Below are positions 25,592 through 34,909 of a stretch of DNA of 64,000 nucleotides, piece by piece (within the stretch, counting starts at the first letter, position 1; the number at the start of each line of letters is the position of its first letter). Origin of the DNA: Spirochaetes bacterium ADurb.Bin218 (GTDB taxonomy: Bacteria > Spirochaetota > UBA4802 > UBA5550); NCBI GenBank assembly GCA_002069965.1, contig MWCI01000004.1, positions 17,542 through 81,541 of the forward strand, written 5' to 3'. Made by a program: the position numbers and the translations under genes. The notes beneath the pieces are model-generated. The model was not told the DNA's origin, searched no databases, and saw nothing but the letters and a program-made list of their open reading frames with translations.

Positions 25592-27319
25592 ATGTTTGAA
25601 TACCTACTGACTGAAAGTAAAAGCGGGGTAAAGACCCTTTGTGCAAAGGATATAGAGACAAATAGGGAAGTTAGAATTCACTCCGCCTATGACCCTATTA
25701 AAGAGGCAGAGAGAGCTGTTCACTCCTTTACTCCAGGTAGAGCCTCTCTTGTTATAGTATCAGGTCTTGGGCTTGGATATCATGTTGAGCTACTAAAAAA
25801 GAATTTCAGAGATAAAAAATTCCTTGTATTTGAATTTAGTAATGAAGTGATAGCTCTGTGCAAAAGACATAATCCAGAGTGCCTAAAAGATATAGAGCTG
25901 GTAAATTCTATTGGGGAATTAAATCTTTTTTTTGATAATATAAACATCGCTCATCTCACTGGAGTCTCAGTCTATGTTCACAGGCCTTCTTATCAGCTAA
26001 ATCCTGATTTTTATGATGAGATGATTGAAACTGCAAAGCTAAATATTTCTTCTCGAGTGAGTGATCTTTTAACCAGATTTGAATTTGAAGAGAAGTGGAT
26101 TGAAAATATTTTTAAGAATATAGGATGGCTTTCCAAGGTACCTTCTGTATCCATACTCTTTAATAGATTCAAAGGTTATCCTGGAGTTATAGTTTCCGCA
26201 GGACCATCCTTAAGAGAATCTTTAGATCTTCTGGAAAAAATTAAAGATAGAGCCGTTATCCTATGTGTGGATACGTCTTTTAAGGTGCTACATAAATATG
26301 GAATTGAGCCTCACTTTGTTATGACGCTTGATTCTCAAAAATATAGCTTTAAACATTTTACTGGTGTTAAATCTAAATCAACTATCTTGATATCAGATGT
26401 TGTTGGCTGTCCATCCATTCTCAGGTATTATTCTGGCAGAAAGATAATTAGCACAACTGCAAAGTATTATAAAGATAAAGAAGGTAGTAACGTCAGAGAA
26501 ACCACTCCTATTATGGATTGGATAGAAAGAAACATTGGAACAATAGGGGATGTTCAATCAGGAGGTTCTGTGGCCACAAGTGCTTTTGATCTTCTGCTTA
26601 ATATGGGATGCGATCCAATAATTCTTATTGGACAGGATCTTGCATATACTGGTCGAGAAATACACTGCAGCGGAACATATCACAATGATGATTGGTGTCC
26701 GCAGATCAATAGATTAAAAAATCTTGATACTATAAATCAGAATATAATAAGAAAGCGTAAAATAAAATATGTTGATAGGTTTAACTCTGATGGAGTTGTT
26801 ATTTCTGATTTTGTTTTTGACCTTTACAGAAATTGGTTTGAAGACTCTTCATTTAAAGTCAAAGCTCAAGTCATAAATTGCAATTCAGGTGGAGCTAAAA
26901 TAGAACATACAAAGGAGCTTTTCCCTGAGGAGCTAAATTTAAGCAAACACAAAAGGCCACCTCAGGAGGTAATAGATGAGATATATTTCCATGGGAGTTT
27001 AAAAAATTTTGACAGATTTATAGAGAAGATTAGTCTCTTAGAGAATAAATTATTTGAAATTGAGAGAGCAATTGCCCTTAACATCACTGATGAAGAAAAA
27101 TTTGACATAATTGATGAAATTTTACAGGACAATGATCTAAATGAAGTTTTACGGCCTCTTATGAGAAAATCGGAGTTTTATATTGCAAGGCATAATCCCG
27201 ATGATAAAAAACGCAGTGAGATGATATACAATGAAATAGTAATTAATTCTGCTAAATTAAAAAAATTTTTTATTGAAACTAAAAGATTTTTCTGTGATAA
27301 TAATCAATATGAAAATTAA
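25592..27319 (+). CDS. Maf/DUF115-family motility-associated glycosyltransferase (6-hydroxymethylpterin-kinase-like fold)
   Basis: 575 residues. The N-terminal part (to about 160) has an SGLGLGYH nucleotide-sugar-type glycine loop. The central DUF115 domain carries VSAGPSLRESLDLL, FVMTLDSQ, and GSVATSAFDLLLNMGCDPIILIGQDLAYT, all typical of motility accessory factor proteins. A helical C-terminal tail follows. In Campylobacter, Aeromonas and related bacteria Maf proteins add pseudaminic or legionaminic acid to flagellin; in spirochaetes similar genes are common. No flagellar or sugar-biosynthesis gene is in the window, so the acceptor here is inferred. It is preceded by the HDOD fusion (4 bases) and overlaps the next gene by 11 bases. 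Confidence 0.85.
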   Translation: MFEYLLTESKSGVKTLCAKDIETNREVRIHSAYDPIKEAERAVHSFTPGRASLVIVSGLGLGYHVELLKKNFRDKKFLVFEFSNEVIALCKRHNPECLKDIELVNSIGELNLFFDNINIAHLTGVSVYVHRPSYQLNPDFYDEMIETAKLNISSRVSDLLTRFEFEEKWIENIFKNIGWLSKVPSVSILFNRFKGYPGVIVSAGPSLRESLDLLEKIKDRAVILCVDTSFKVLHKYGIEPHFVMTLDSQKYSFKHFTGVKSKSTILISDVVGCPSILRYYSGRKIISTTAKYYKDKEGSNVRETTPIMDWIERNIGTIGDVQSGGSVATSAFDLLLNMGCDPIILIGQDLAYTGREIHCSGTYHNDDWCPQINRLKNLDTINQNIIRKRKIKYVDRFNSDGVVISDFVFDLYRNWFEDSSFKVKAQVINCNSGGAKIEHTKELFPEELNLSKHKRPPQEVIDEIYFHGSLKNFDRFIEKISLLENKLFEIERAIALNITDEEKFDIIDEILQDNDLNEVLRPLMRKSEFYIARHNPDDKKRSEMIYNEIVINSAKLKKFFIETKRFFCDNNQYEN

Positions 27320-28136
27320 AATATTTGTAATATTCATGATAATAATAACTGCTAAGATTCTTGAACCCAATGCAAAAGAATCCAATAGCTATGTTAATTG
27401 GCAAGAAGGTGTTGTGGTCTCAATGGCAGAGGCATCTGTTAAGCTAAATGAAGAGGGTGAAGTGTTATATGGGGACTCTACAGAAAAGACATCTATCGCC
27501 AATGGGAGAGATATGGCCTATTTGAAAGCAAAGGAGATTGCCATTGAGAAGGCATTTTTAGCTATAGATGAAATTCCAGTTGACTCAAACACAACAGTTG
27601 GACAGCTTATGGAATCAGACAGAGATATAAGAGAAAAGATCTACCTTTATATGAATGATTATGCAAAATTCCGTGAGATGCCTGCTGGATATTTAAAAGA
27701 GCGATGTAGACTTGAACTAAAATTGGGATACATAATTGATGCGTTAAATATTGATTTTCCAGAGGAACCATTTCCTTTAAGGGCAGATAGAGATATTGCA
27801 ACAAGATATACATCTCTAATAATTGATACAAGGGGCCTTAAGATAAAGCCTTTATTGATGCCTTCTGTTTTTCAGGAGGACGGTCTTGAAATTTACGGGA
27901 AGAATAAAGTTAATGGCAAAGCAGCAGTAAAAAATTTAATTATATCATATACTCATAGTGAGGCTGAAGCTCTAAAGCATAAAAAGGCTGGAAGGCGACC
28001 TTTCTTTTGCACTGCCTTAAAGTCTTTAAATGGGAATCCAGTTATCTCAAAAGAGGATGTTAAACGAATATTTAGCCATAATGATAATATTTCCTATTTA
28101 AAGAAATGTAAAGTCATATTAATTATTGATAGGTAA
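27309..28136 (+). CDS. LPP20-like secreted protein
   Basis: 275 residues from ATG 27309, which starts inside the end of the Maf gene and gives a good signal peptide (MKIKIFVIFMIIITAKIL); an upstream in-frame ATG at 27273 spoils it. The mature part has an N-terminal region with ANGRDMAYLKAKEIAIEKAFLAI, as in LPP20/FlgT-type domains. The C-terminal block TSLIIDTRGLKIKPLLMPSVFQEDGLEIYG recalls a conserved domain in proteins of delta-proteobacteria and spirochaetes (ytGLivDaRGlglkPalaPrildedG). The exact function is unknown. The place after HDOD and Maf genes hints at envelope or flagellar structure. No lipobox is evident. Confidence 0.65.
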   Translation: MKIKIFVIFMIIITAKILEPNAKESNSYVNWQEGVVVSMAEASVKLNEEGEVLYGDSTEKTSIANGRDMAYLKAKEIAIEKAFLAIDEIPVDSNTTVGQLMESDRDIREKIYLYMNDYAKFREMPAGYLKERCRLELKLGYIIDALNIDFPEEPFPLRADRDIATRYTSLIIDTRGLKIKPLLMPSVFQEDGLEIYGKNKVNGKAAVKNLIISYTHSEAEALKHKKAGRRPFFCTALKSLNGNPVISKEDVKRIFSHNDNISYLKKCKVILIIDR

Positions 28137-28140
28137 TGTT

Positions 28141-28809
28141 ATGAATCCCATAGTTAATTTAATAACTTCTTTTTTAATTTCAATAAATAGACTGCTTGAT
28201 TCATTAACTCTTCAAACTATTCAAAATATTAAACGTGGTTTTTATTTTATAATTTTTTTAATGTGTATAATAGGCGTGATTATTGGCATCAATATGGGTA
28301 AAAAAGCTGCAAAGATTAAAAGCCCTCCTTTTGCGGAATATGTAAATGACACATTTAGAATAGATCTAAGCAGAGAAAGAGATGCAGCTGATTTTTCTGA
28401 ATTGCTGGAAAAGGAAGTTGTAAATCAATCTACTATTAATAATTTTGATAAGGCAGTTTTTCCTACAAAAGAAAATATGAATCCTCAATATTCAGATGAG
28501 CCTGTTGGTGTTAAGGGCAAAATTTCTGAACCTGATATTGTGTCTACTCCTTATAAAGATGATTCACCTGTAGATGAGGATCTCAACAGAAAGATAACAG
28601 GAGATGATGCTATTCTCAAGCCAATAGAGAGAAATTTAGACGAAAGCCCCAGGAATATAATAATTAGAAACGATAGCCTTAAATCCGAGGATAAAAAAGA
28701 GGTCATAGATAAAACTCCTACAAATGAGGGTGAGGTGAAAACCATAGAAAAAAATAAGACTGTGACTCCAAGAGTGATTTTTAAAGAGCAAGGTGTAATA
28801 GGACAGTGA
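28141..28809 (+). CDS. Single-pass membrane protein with a long disordered tail
   Basis: 222 residues from ATG 28141; a TTG at 28126 is in frame but less likely. Residues about 30-52 form one membrane helix (GFYFIIFLMCIIGVIIGINMG). The remaining 165 residues are rich in Lys, Asp, Glu, Pro and Ser with little predicted fold, and face the periplasm if the N terminus is inside. No family is recognised. The stop overlaps the next gene's GTG start (GTGA), so it is translationally coupled to the TPR protein. This suggests the two products work together, perhaps as an envelope-spanning scaffold. Confidence 0.6.
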   Translation: MNPIVNLITSFLISINRLLDSLTLQTIQNIKRGFYFIIFLMCIIGVIIGINMGKKAAKIKSPPFAEYVNDTFRIDLSRERDAADFSELLEKEVVNQSTINNFDKAVFPTKENMNPQYSDEPVGVKGKISEPDIVSTPYKDDSPVDEDLNRKITGDDAILKPIERNLDESPRNIIIRNDSLKSEDKKEVIDKTPTNEGEVKTIEKNKTVTPRVIFKEQGVIGQ

Positions 28810-29726
28810 AAAATTTACAATACATATTGATATTAATTTTTATAAGCTCAGCTCTGGTTGCACAAGATGTCAAGGCTCCAGAAAACGTAATTAAGAGTAT
28901 TATTTCCCAGGACAAGCCATCTAAAGCTGTCACAGAGGAGAGCAATAAACAAAAGCAAGAAATCACCTCTGATAAAAATCAGCAAGATAGTTTGCAAAAA
29001 GAGAATGAAACAAAAGAAGACCAAAACCTAAAAGATGATGAAGCTACAGAGAATTCAAAAGAAGAAAAAAAACTCACGATGTCCGGGAAAGATGAAATTC
29101 TGTTTAAAACCGGAATCCAATTATTTGAAACTTCAATGTATGATCACTCCCTTGCAAAGTTTAAGGAGCTTTTAAACACTTATCCATCAAGCAAATTTGC
29201 AGACAGTGCTCATATATGGCTTGGTAAAATATATATAAGAAAATATCAATATGATGACGCCATAAGTGAATTTGATTCTGTGAAAGAAAATTCCGGCGAG
29301 TATCCAGCCTCCCTTTATTATAAGGGGGACTCCTATAAGCTTAAGGGAGATAGCATAAAGGCAATTGAAAATTATAATAAGTTAGCTGGAGAATTTCCAG
29401 AAAATGATCTGGCAGATAATGCTATAATTAATATTGGCAAATTATATCTGGCAGAAAGTAAAGGTTATCAGGCCCTTGAGGCAGGCCTCAAGATAGTGAA
29501 GTATTATAAAGACTCAGAGTCAATTGATGATGCCTATTATCTAATTGGGAAGGTATATGAAAAGGATTCAATCCTTAAAGACATTGAGCTTGCTCATAAA
29601 TACTATAGAATGTTTCTGAAAAAGGCAGAAAATAAAGAAAAATATTTTGTGGATTCACCACTCTTACAGCTTGTGAAGTCAGATATTCAATTCCTGGAAA
29701 AGACATATTTTAAATCGGAGAGATAA
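28806..29726 (+). CDS. Periplasmic TPR protein (YbgF/BamD-like repeats)
   Basis: 306 residues with a GTG start overlapping the previous stop codon. A signal peptide ends near ALVAQ. Residues 25-95 are a highly charged, Gln/Glu/Lys-rich linker. The rest is a tandem of TPR units with the YbgF/BamD-style pattern: LFKTGIQLFETSMYDHSLAKFKELLNTYPSSKFADSAHIWLGKIYIRKYQYDDAI is the first pair, then three to four more. Such proteins act as scaffolds for envelope assembly or cell division. It closes the operon that begins with the HDOD fusion. It meets the converging YlbF gene with two bases between. Confidence 0.75.
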   Translation: MKNLQYILILIFISSALVAQDVKAPENVIKSIISQDKPSKAVTEESNKQKQEITSDKNQQDSLQKENETKEDQNLKDDEATENSKEEKKLTMSGKDEILFKTGIQLFETSMYDHSLAKFKELLNTYPSSKFADSAHIWLGKIYIRKYQYDDAISEFDSVKENSGEYPASLYYKGDSYKLKGDSIKAIENYNKLAGEFPENDLADNAIINIGKLYLAESKGYQALEAGLKIVKYYKDSESIDDAYYLIGKVYEKDSILKDIELAHKYYRMFLKKAENKEKYFVDSPLLQLVKSDIQFLEKTYFKSER

Positions 29727-29728
29727 TT

Positions 29729-30052
29729 TTAGGTAATGTCTTTGATTTCCTCATATATCTTCAGCAGCAGTTCCATGTATTGATCTCTGGCTTTGATATA
29801 TTTTCTCAGTAATTCATTGGAAACAACAACTTCAGTTAACGAACGGAACATTTCTTTTTCGTAACTTTCAATTGGAGAATTCAGTTCATATTTTCGCTGT
29901 ATTGTCTCAGCTATCTCATTGTATTTTTTTAACAATGCAGAAGCGTCAGGATCTGATTCGACTTCTTTTGATATGCTCTCAAATTCAGAGAAAGCTTTTG
30001 TCTTTTTTAGTAATAAGCCCAGTTCATTTGCTCTTTTAAGAATCTCTTCCAT
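29729..30052 (-). CDS. YlbF/YmcA-family (DUF964) protein
   Basis: 107 residues, all helical. The family pattern is clear: LGxLLKKTKAFSEF near the start, then ESDPDASALLKKYNEI and the later SLTEVVVSNELLRKYIKARDQYMELL. In Bacillus the YlbF-YmcA-YaaT complex affects RNase Y activity and competence or biofilm development. In Gram-negative bacteria the role is unknown. It is transcribed alone, away from the livHMGF region. Confidence 0.75.
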   Translation of the reverse strand: MEEILKRANELGLLLKKTKAFSEFESISKEVESDPDASALLKKYNEIAETIQRKYELNSPIESYEKEMFRSLTEVVVSNELLRKYIKARDQYMELLLKIYEEIKDIT

Positions 30053-30449
30053 TTTCTTTCCCTTTAATAAAATTTATGGTGGGGTAATAAATTTCCTTGC
30101 TTTATAAGAAATATACTAAAAAGTATTTTTAAGAGTTATTACTGAAAAGAATATTTAATATTCCTATTATGTCAAGGGTTGTGGATATTTTTTTGATTTT
30201 TTATTAAAGTCAGAAAATTTAATTTTTAAAAATTTTTAGACAAGCTTTATTTTATGGAAAGTTCTCTGGTTTTTATTAAGACACTTTTAATCCGACAAGT
30301 TGTAAATATAACTCTATTGATATGTAAATTTTTAAATTTCTCTGCTGAGGTCAAAGAACTTTATGAATAATATTCTTGACATATAAAGGTAAGGATCGAC
30401 GATTTCTTCGGTTTTATTTCTAAAATCATTATTGCCTCTGGAGTTTATA
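30053..30449. other. Intergenic region between ylbF-like gene and liv operon
   Basis: A gene-free stretch of about 400 bases, AT-rich, between divergent genes. A perfect palindrome GAATATTTAATATTC is at 30149-30163 and could be an operator. A consensus -35 box TTGACA at 30376-30381 has no good -10 partner at the usual spacing. CTGGAG at 30438-30443 is the ribosome site of livH. No coding frame is convincing. Confidence 0.35.
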
Positions 30450-31343
30450 ATGAACATCGAAAGTTTTTTTCAGCATTTTTCAAATGCTGTGTCCTTAGGG
30501 AGCTTATATGCCCTGATTGCCATAGGATATACAATGGTCTATGGAATATTGCGTTTGATAAACTTTGCCCATGGCGATATTTTTATGCTTGGTGCTTATT
30601 TTGCTTTTTATTGTCTCACTTTATTTATGATGCCCTGGTGGGTAGGATTTATTGTTGCAATAGGCTTAACAGCTTGTTTTGGAATTCTCATAGAAAGAGT
30701 AGCTTATAAGCCTTTGCGTAATTCACCAAAGGTTTCAGTTCTTATTTCTGCGATAGGAGTTTCTTTTTTGCTTGAAAGTCTCGGTGTTGTAATCTTTGGC
30801 GGAATACAGAAGGCTTTTCCTATTCCAGATATTTTTGGTAAAGTTGTTGTTATTGCAGGAATATCAATTGTAAGTGTAAATTTTTTCATCCCCATAATAG
30901 CTATTATATGTCTTATTGCACTTATGTACCTTGTGAATTATACAAAAACAGGTATGGCAATGAGAGCTCTCTCAAAAGATCATGAGGCCGCAAGACTTAT
31001 GGGTATAGATGTTGACCGTGTAATCTCTTATACCTTTGGTCTTGGATCAATACTTGCTGCAGTTGGCGGTATAATGTGGGGAATGAAATATCCTCAACTT
31101 TATCCGCTCATGGGGCTTATGCCTGGGCTTAAGTGTTTTATAGCTGCTGTTGTTGGAGGGATTGGCAATATTGCGGGAGCTGTAGTTGGTGGCTTTGTCA
31201 TAGGCTTTATAGAAATTATGACTGTAGCCTTTGTGCCCGAACTTTCTGGCTACAGAGATGCGTTCGCTTTTATACTGCTAATAATAATTCTCCTTGTAAA
31301 GCCCAATGGCATCATGGGAGAGAAGCTTGCGGAGAAGGTTTGA
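30450..31343 (+). CDS. livH: Branched-chain amino-acid ABC transporter permease LivH
   Basis: 297 residues from ATG 30450 (CTGGAG six bases upstream); a TTG at 30432 is in frame. The first segment SLYALIAIGYTMVYGILRLINFAHGDIFMLGAYFA is the LivH hallmark. About eight hydrophobic helices follow, with the permease coupling motif near GMAMRALSKDHEAARLMGIDVDRVISYTFGLG. With LivM it forms the inner-membrane channel of the HAAT family importer for leucine, isoleucine, valine or related compounds. It is the first gene of a tight livH-livM-livG-livF cluster; a binding protein is encoded separately at 47767. Confidence 0.94.
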   Translation: MNIESFFQHFSNAVSLGSLYALIAIGYTMVYGILRLINFAHGDIFMLGAYFAFYCLTLFMMPWWVGFIVAIGLTACFGILIERVAYKPLRNSPKVSVLISAIGVSFLLESLGVVIFGGIQKAFPIPDIFGKVVVIAGISIVSVNFFIPIIAIICLIALMYLVNYTKTGMAMRALSKDHEAARLMGIDVDRVISYTFGLGSILAAVGGIMWGMKYPQLYPLMGLMPGLKCFIAAVVGGIGNIAGAVVGGFVIGFIEIMTVAFVPELSGYRDAFAFILLIIILLVKPNGIMGEKLAEKV

Positions 31344-31344
31344 T

Positions 31345-32403
31345 ATGAAAAATGATCAGAAAACAAGAAGAATTCTATCCATTGCCTTAATAGCATTAGT
31401 GGGGATTGTCCTCTTTTTGTGTAATCAATATCTCGATTCCTATCAACTGAGAATTATAAATTTATGTGGCATATATATAACACTTGGATTAAGCCTTAAT
31501 TTGATTTATGGATTCACAGGTTTGTTTTCTCTTGGCCATGCAGGTTTTATGGCTGTAGGAGCCTATACCACAGCATTGCTAACTATGCCTCCTCAGTTGA
31601 AACAGATGAATTTTTTTCTTGAGCCAATTGTTCCATGGCTTGCAAATGTGGAGGTAGGATTTTTTTGGGCTCTAATAATTGCAGGTTCCATTACTGGACT
31701 TATTGGTTTTCTAATTGGAGCTCCTGTTTTAAAACTGAGAGACGACTATCTGGCAATTGCAACTCTCGGCTTTAGTGAGATTATACGAATTGTTTTTACT
31801 AATTTACAGAATGTAACAAATGGCCCACTGGGCTTAAAGGGTTTGCCACCTTATACAACAATATGGTGGTCCTGGGGTTTTGCGCTTGTTTCCATCTTAT
31901 TTATGGCTTACCTTTTTAAAGGGAGTTATGGGAGAGCCTTTATAGCTATAAGAGAAGATGAAATTGCTGCTGAGGCTATGGGTATAAATATCTTCAGACA
32001 TAAAATTTTGTCTTTTACAATCGGCTCGTTTATGGCAGGTATTGGAGGAGGGCTTCTTGCTCATCTTATGGGCACCATAGATCCACTTATGTTTAGATTT
32101 TTGCTTACCTTTAATATTTTACTTATAGTCGTGCTTGGAGGAATGGGCAGCATAAGCGGAACTGTTATATCTGCTATAGTTGTTACTGTATCCATGGAAT
32201 ATCTCAGATTTTTGGATGGCCCAATGAATTTCCTTATATTTAAGACTGATGGAATTCCTGGCATGAGAATGGTAATATTTTCTTTATTGCTTATGATTGT
32301 AATTCTCTTTTTTCAGAGAGGCCTTATGGGTAGTAAAGAGCTCAGCTGGGATTTTATTCTTGGACCAAAAGACAAAACTTTGAATTTACCTGAAGAGGAA
32401 TAG
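31345..32403 (+). CDS. livM: Branched-chain amino-acid ABC transporter permease LivM
   Basis: 352 residues from ATG 31345, preceded by GGAGAAGG inside the end of livH. About nine helices are visible. Family motifs are GLSLNLIYGFTGLFSLGHAGFMAVGAYTTALL near residue 45 and the coupling loop YGRAFIAIREDEIAAEAMGINIFRHKILSF. It pairs with LivH to form the membrane channel. The gene is co-transcribed with livH upstream and with the ATPase genes downstream (two bases to livG). Confidence 0.94.
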   Translation: MKNDQKTRRILSIALIALVGIVLFLCNQYLDSYQLRIINLCGIYITLGLSLNLIYGFTGLFSLGHAGFMAVGAYTTALLTMPPQLKQMNFFLEPIVPWLANVEVGFFWALIIAGSITGLIGFLIGAPVLKLRDDYLAIATLGFSEIIRIVFTNLQNVTNGPLGLKGLPPYTTIWWSWGFALVSILFMAYLFKGSYGRAFIAIREDEIAAEAMGINIFRHKILSFTIGSFMAGIGGGLLAHLMGTIDPLMFRFLLTFNILLIVVLGGMGSISGTVISAIVVTVSMEYLRFLDGPMNFLIFKTDGIPGMRMVIFSLLLMIVILFFQRGLMGSKELSWDFILGPKDKTLNLPEEE

Positions 32404-32405
32404 AT

Positions 32406-33167
32406 ATGTATATTCTGCGAACAGAAAACGTTACAATGAAATTTGGCGGGCTTGTGGCTGTTTCTGACTTTAATCTTGAGATCAAGCATAATGAGATTGT
32501 TGGCCTCATTGGCCCAAATGGTGCAGGCAAAACCACAGCCTTTAATATAATAACAGGGCAATATACTCCCACAGAGGGGTTTGTTTTTTTTAACAATGAA
32601 GATATAACTACATGCAGTCCTTATGAAATAACAAGACTTGGCATTGCCAGAACTTTTCAAAATATAAGGCTTTTCAAAGACATGACAGTTCTTGATAATG
32701 TTTTGGTAGGGAATCATCTCAGGCTTCGTTCACCACTACTATCATCAGTGTTGAGATCTCCACGATATAGAAAAGAAGAAAGGCACATGATCCAAAAATC
32801 TTTTAATCTACTTAGGGATCTTGGCCTTGATGATGTTTTATATGAAAAGGCTTATTCTCTGCCCTATGGAAAGCAAAGAAGGCTTGAGATTGCAAGAGCT
32901 CTTGCCACTGATCCAAAGGTTATTCTCCTTGATGAGCCTGCAGCTGGCATGAACCCTCAGGAATCTATTGAGTTAATGAACTTTATACATGAGATAAGGG
33001 AAAAATTTGACCTTACAATACTCTTAATTGAACACACAATGCAGGTGGTTATGGGAGTATGTGAAAGGATATATGTCCTTGACCATGGAGTAACAATTGC
33101 ACAAGGAACTCCTGAGGAAATACAAAATAATCCCAAAGTTATAGAAGCATATCTGGGGGTCAACTGA
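32406..33167 (+). CDS. livG: Branched-chain amino-acid ABC transporter ATPase LivG
   Basis: 253 residues. Walker A is GPNGAGKTT at 36-44. The LivG-typical ARTFQNIRLF Q-loop and SPYEITRLGIARTFQNIRLF region are present, as are the signature YGKQRRLEIARAL (a LivG variant of LSGGQ), Walker B VILLDEPAAGMNP, and switch His in LLIEHTM. It drives transport with LivF. Its stop codon shares a base with the livF start (TGATG). Confidence 0.95.
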   Translation: MYILRTENVTMKFGGLVAVSDFNLEIKHNEIVGLIGPNGAGKTTAFNIITGQYTPTEGFVFFNNEDITTCSPYEITRLGIARTFQNIRLFKDMTVLDNVLVGNHLRLRSPLLSSVLRSPRYRKEERHMIQKSFNLLRDLGLDDVLYEKAYSLPYGKQRRLEIARALATDPKVILLDEPAAGMNPQESIELMNFIHEIREKFDLTILLIEHTMQVVMGVCERIYVLDHGVTIAQGTPEEIQNNPKVIEAYLGVN

Positions 33168-33874
33168 TGCTTAAAATAGAAGGACTGACTGTAAACTATG
33201 GTGGAATAAAAGCTCTCAAGGGTATAGATATGGATGTCCCTGAGGGTAAAATTATAACGCTTGTTGGAGCAAATGGCGCAGGGAAAAGCACAACTTTGCG
33301 CTCAGTTGTTGGGCTTACAAAAATAACATCAGGGAAGATTTATTATCAAGGCCAGAATATTACAGGTAAAAATACTGTAGATATAGTTAGATCTGGAATA
33401 GTCCTTGTCCCTGAGGGCAGAAGAATTTTTCCGAATCTTACTGTATATGAAAATCTTGTCCTTGGTGGATATTGTGAAAAAAATAAAAAGATTTTTGATG
33501 AACGCCTGGAACATGTATGCACAGTATTCCCAAGATTAAAGGAAAGACTCAAGCAAAAGGCAGGGACATTCTCTGGTGGAGAACAACAGATGCTTGCCCT
33601 TGGAAGAGCTCTTATGGCTAATCCAAAACTTTTGATGCTGGATGAGCCATCTCTTGGGCTTGCACCTTTAATTGTAAAAAATATCTTTGAAATAATTCAA
33701 ACAATAAATAAATCGGGAGTAACAGTGCTTCTTATTGAGCAGAATGCAAAAGCAGCTCTTGAGATTGCAGATTATGGTTATGTCCTTGAAACAGGAAACA
33801 TAGTTTTAAAGGGCTCAGGGGTGGAACTTCTTAGCAATGAGAATGTAAGAAAGGCTTATCTGGGCATCGCTTAA
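33167..33874 (+). CDS. livF: Branched-chain amino-acid ABC transporter ATPase LivF
   Basis: 235 residues. Walker A is GANGAGKST at 34-42; PEGRRIFPNLTVYENL is a LivF hallmark. The signature is FSGGEQQMLALGRAL, Walker B LLMLDEPSLGLAP, and the switch region LLIEQNA. It forms the ATPase heterodimer with LivG. It starts at the TGATG overlap with livG, and is followed five bases later by an asparaginase gene that may share the transcript. Confidence 0.95.
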   Translation: MLKIEGLTVNYGGIKALKGIDMDVPEGKIITLVGANGAGKSTTLRSVVGLTKITSGKIYYQGQNITGKNTVDIVRSGIVLVPEGRRIFPNLTVYENLVLGGYCEKNKKIFDERLEHVCTVFPRLKERLKQKAGTFSGGEQQMLALGRALMANPKLLMLDEPSLGLAPLIVKNIFEIIQTINKSGVTVLLIEQNAKAALEIADYGYVLETGNIVLKGSGVELLSNENVRKAYLGIA

Positions 33875-33879
33875 TTTTT

Positions 33880-34908
33880 ATGACAAAAAGAATTTCTATT
33901 CTCATAATTTATACTGGAGGAACAATAGGGATGATACGGGACCATAAAGATGGTTCCTTGATACCCTATAGCCTTGAAGGAATTTTGTCAGAGGTTCCTG
34001 AAATTTTGCGATTTGGATTTAATCTTGATTCCATTACATTTCAAAATCCAATTGATTCTTCCTCTGTTACCCCTGATATGTGGCAGAGGCTTGCTTCTAT
34101 AATTTATAAAAACTATGAGAAGTATGATGGTTTTGTCATTCTCCATGGAACTGATACAATGGCATATACAGCCTCTGCCTTGAGCTTTATGCTTGATGGA
34201 CTGTCAAAGCCTGTCATACTTACAGGATCCCAATTGCCGATAAATATGCTTCGCACAGATGCAAAGGAAAACCTGATATCCTCAATAGAAATAGCAGCAT
34301 CTCAAAAGGACGGGAAAGCTCTTGTGCCTGAGGTCTGTATTTATTTTGAATTCAAGCTTTATAGAGGGAATCGCACAGTCAAGAGAAGTGCAGAGCATTT
34401 CAATGCCTTTGAATCTCCCAATTATCCTCCACTGGCTGAATCCGGGATTGAGATTAAGTATAACTATAACTATATAAGAAAATGCAATTCCTGTGAGCTT
34501 AATATTTTTACAGATATAGAAAATAATGTTGTGGTATTTAAAATTTTTCCTGGCATGAACGAAAATGTAGTCAAATCAATATTCACTATACCTGATCTTA
34601 AAGGTGTAGTTATGGAGACATACGGCTCTGGAAATGCACCAAATGACGAATGGTTTTTGAAAATTATAAGTGATGCAATTAGCAGAGGAATTGTTGTTAT
34701 AAATGTAAGTCAATGTATTTCTGGAACTGTAGATATGGAAAGATACAATACAGGTGCAGCTTTAGGCAAAGTAGGAGTTATAAGTGGCAGAGATATTACT
34801 ACAGAAGCAGCTTTAACAAAGCTCATGGTGCTTTTAGGAAAATATAAAGATCCAGCTAAGGTGGCATCACTATTCCAGAAGGATTTAGCTGGTGAAATTT
34901 CTCTCTAA
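33880..34908 (+). CDS. ansA: Type I L-asparaginase
   Basis: 342 residues, cytoplasmic (no signal peptide). Both catalytic signatures are present: TGGTIGM with nucleophile T12 and HGTDTM at 89-94 with T91-D92. The LRTDAKEN block with a conserved lysine is also intact. It hydrolyses asparagine to aspartate and ammonia; length and lack of a signal fit the type I (AnsA) branch, though family members can also act on other amides. The gene follows livF by five bases, so amino-acid import and deamidation may be co-regulated. It converges on the next gene with one base between. Confidence 0.92.
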   Translation: MTKRISILIIYTGGTIGMIRDHKDGSLIPYSLEGILSEVPEILRFGFNLDSITFQNPIDSSSVTPDMWQRLASIIYKNYEKYDGFVILHGTDTMAYTASALSFMLDGLSKPVILTGSQLPINMLRTDAKENLISSIEIAASQKDGKALVPEVCIYFEFKLYRGNRTVKRSAEHFNAFESPNYPPLAESGIEIKYNYNYIRKCNSCELNIFTDIENNVVVFKIFPGMNENVVKSIFTIPDLKGVVMETYGSGNAPNDEWFLKIISDAISRGIVVINVSQCISGTVDMERYNTGAALGKVGVISGRDITTEAALTKLMVLLGKYKDPAKVASLFQKDLAGEISL

Positions 34909-34909
34909 A

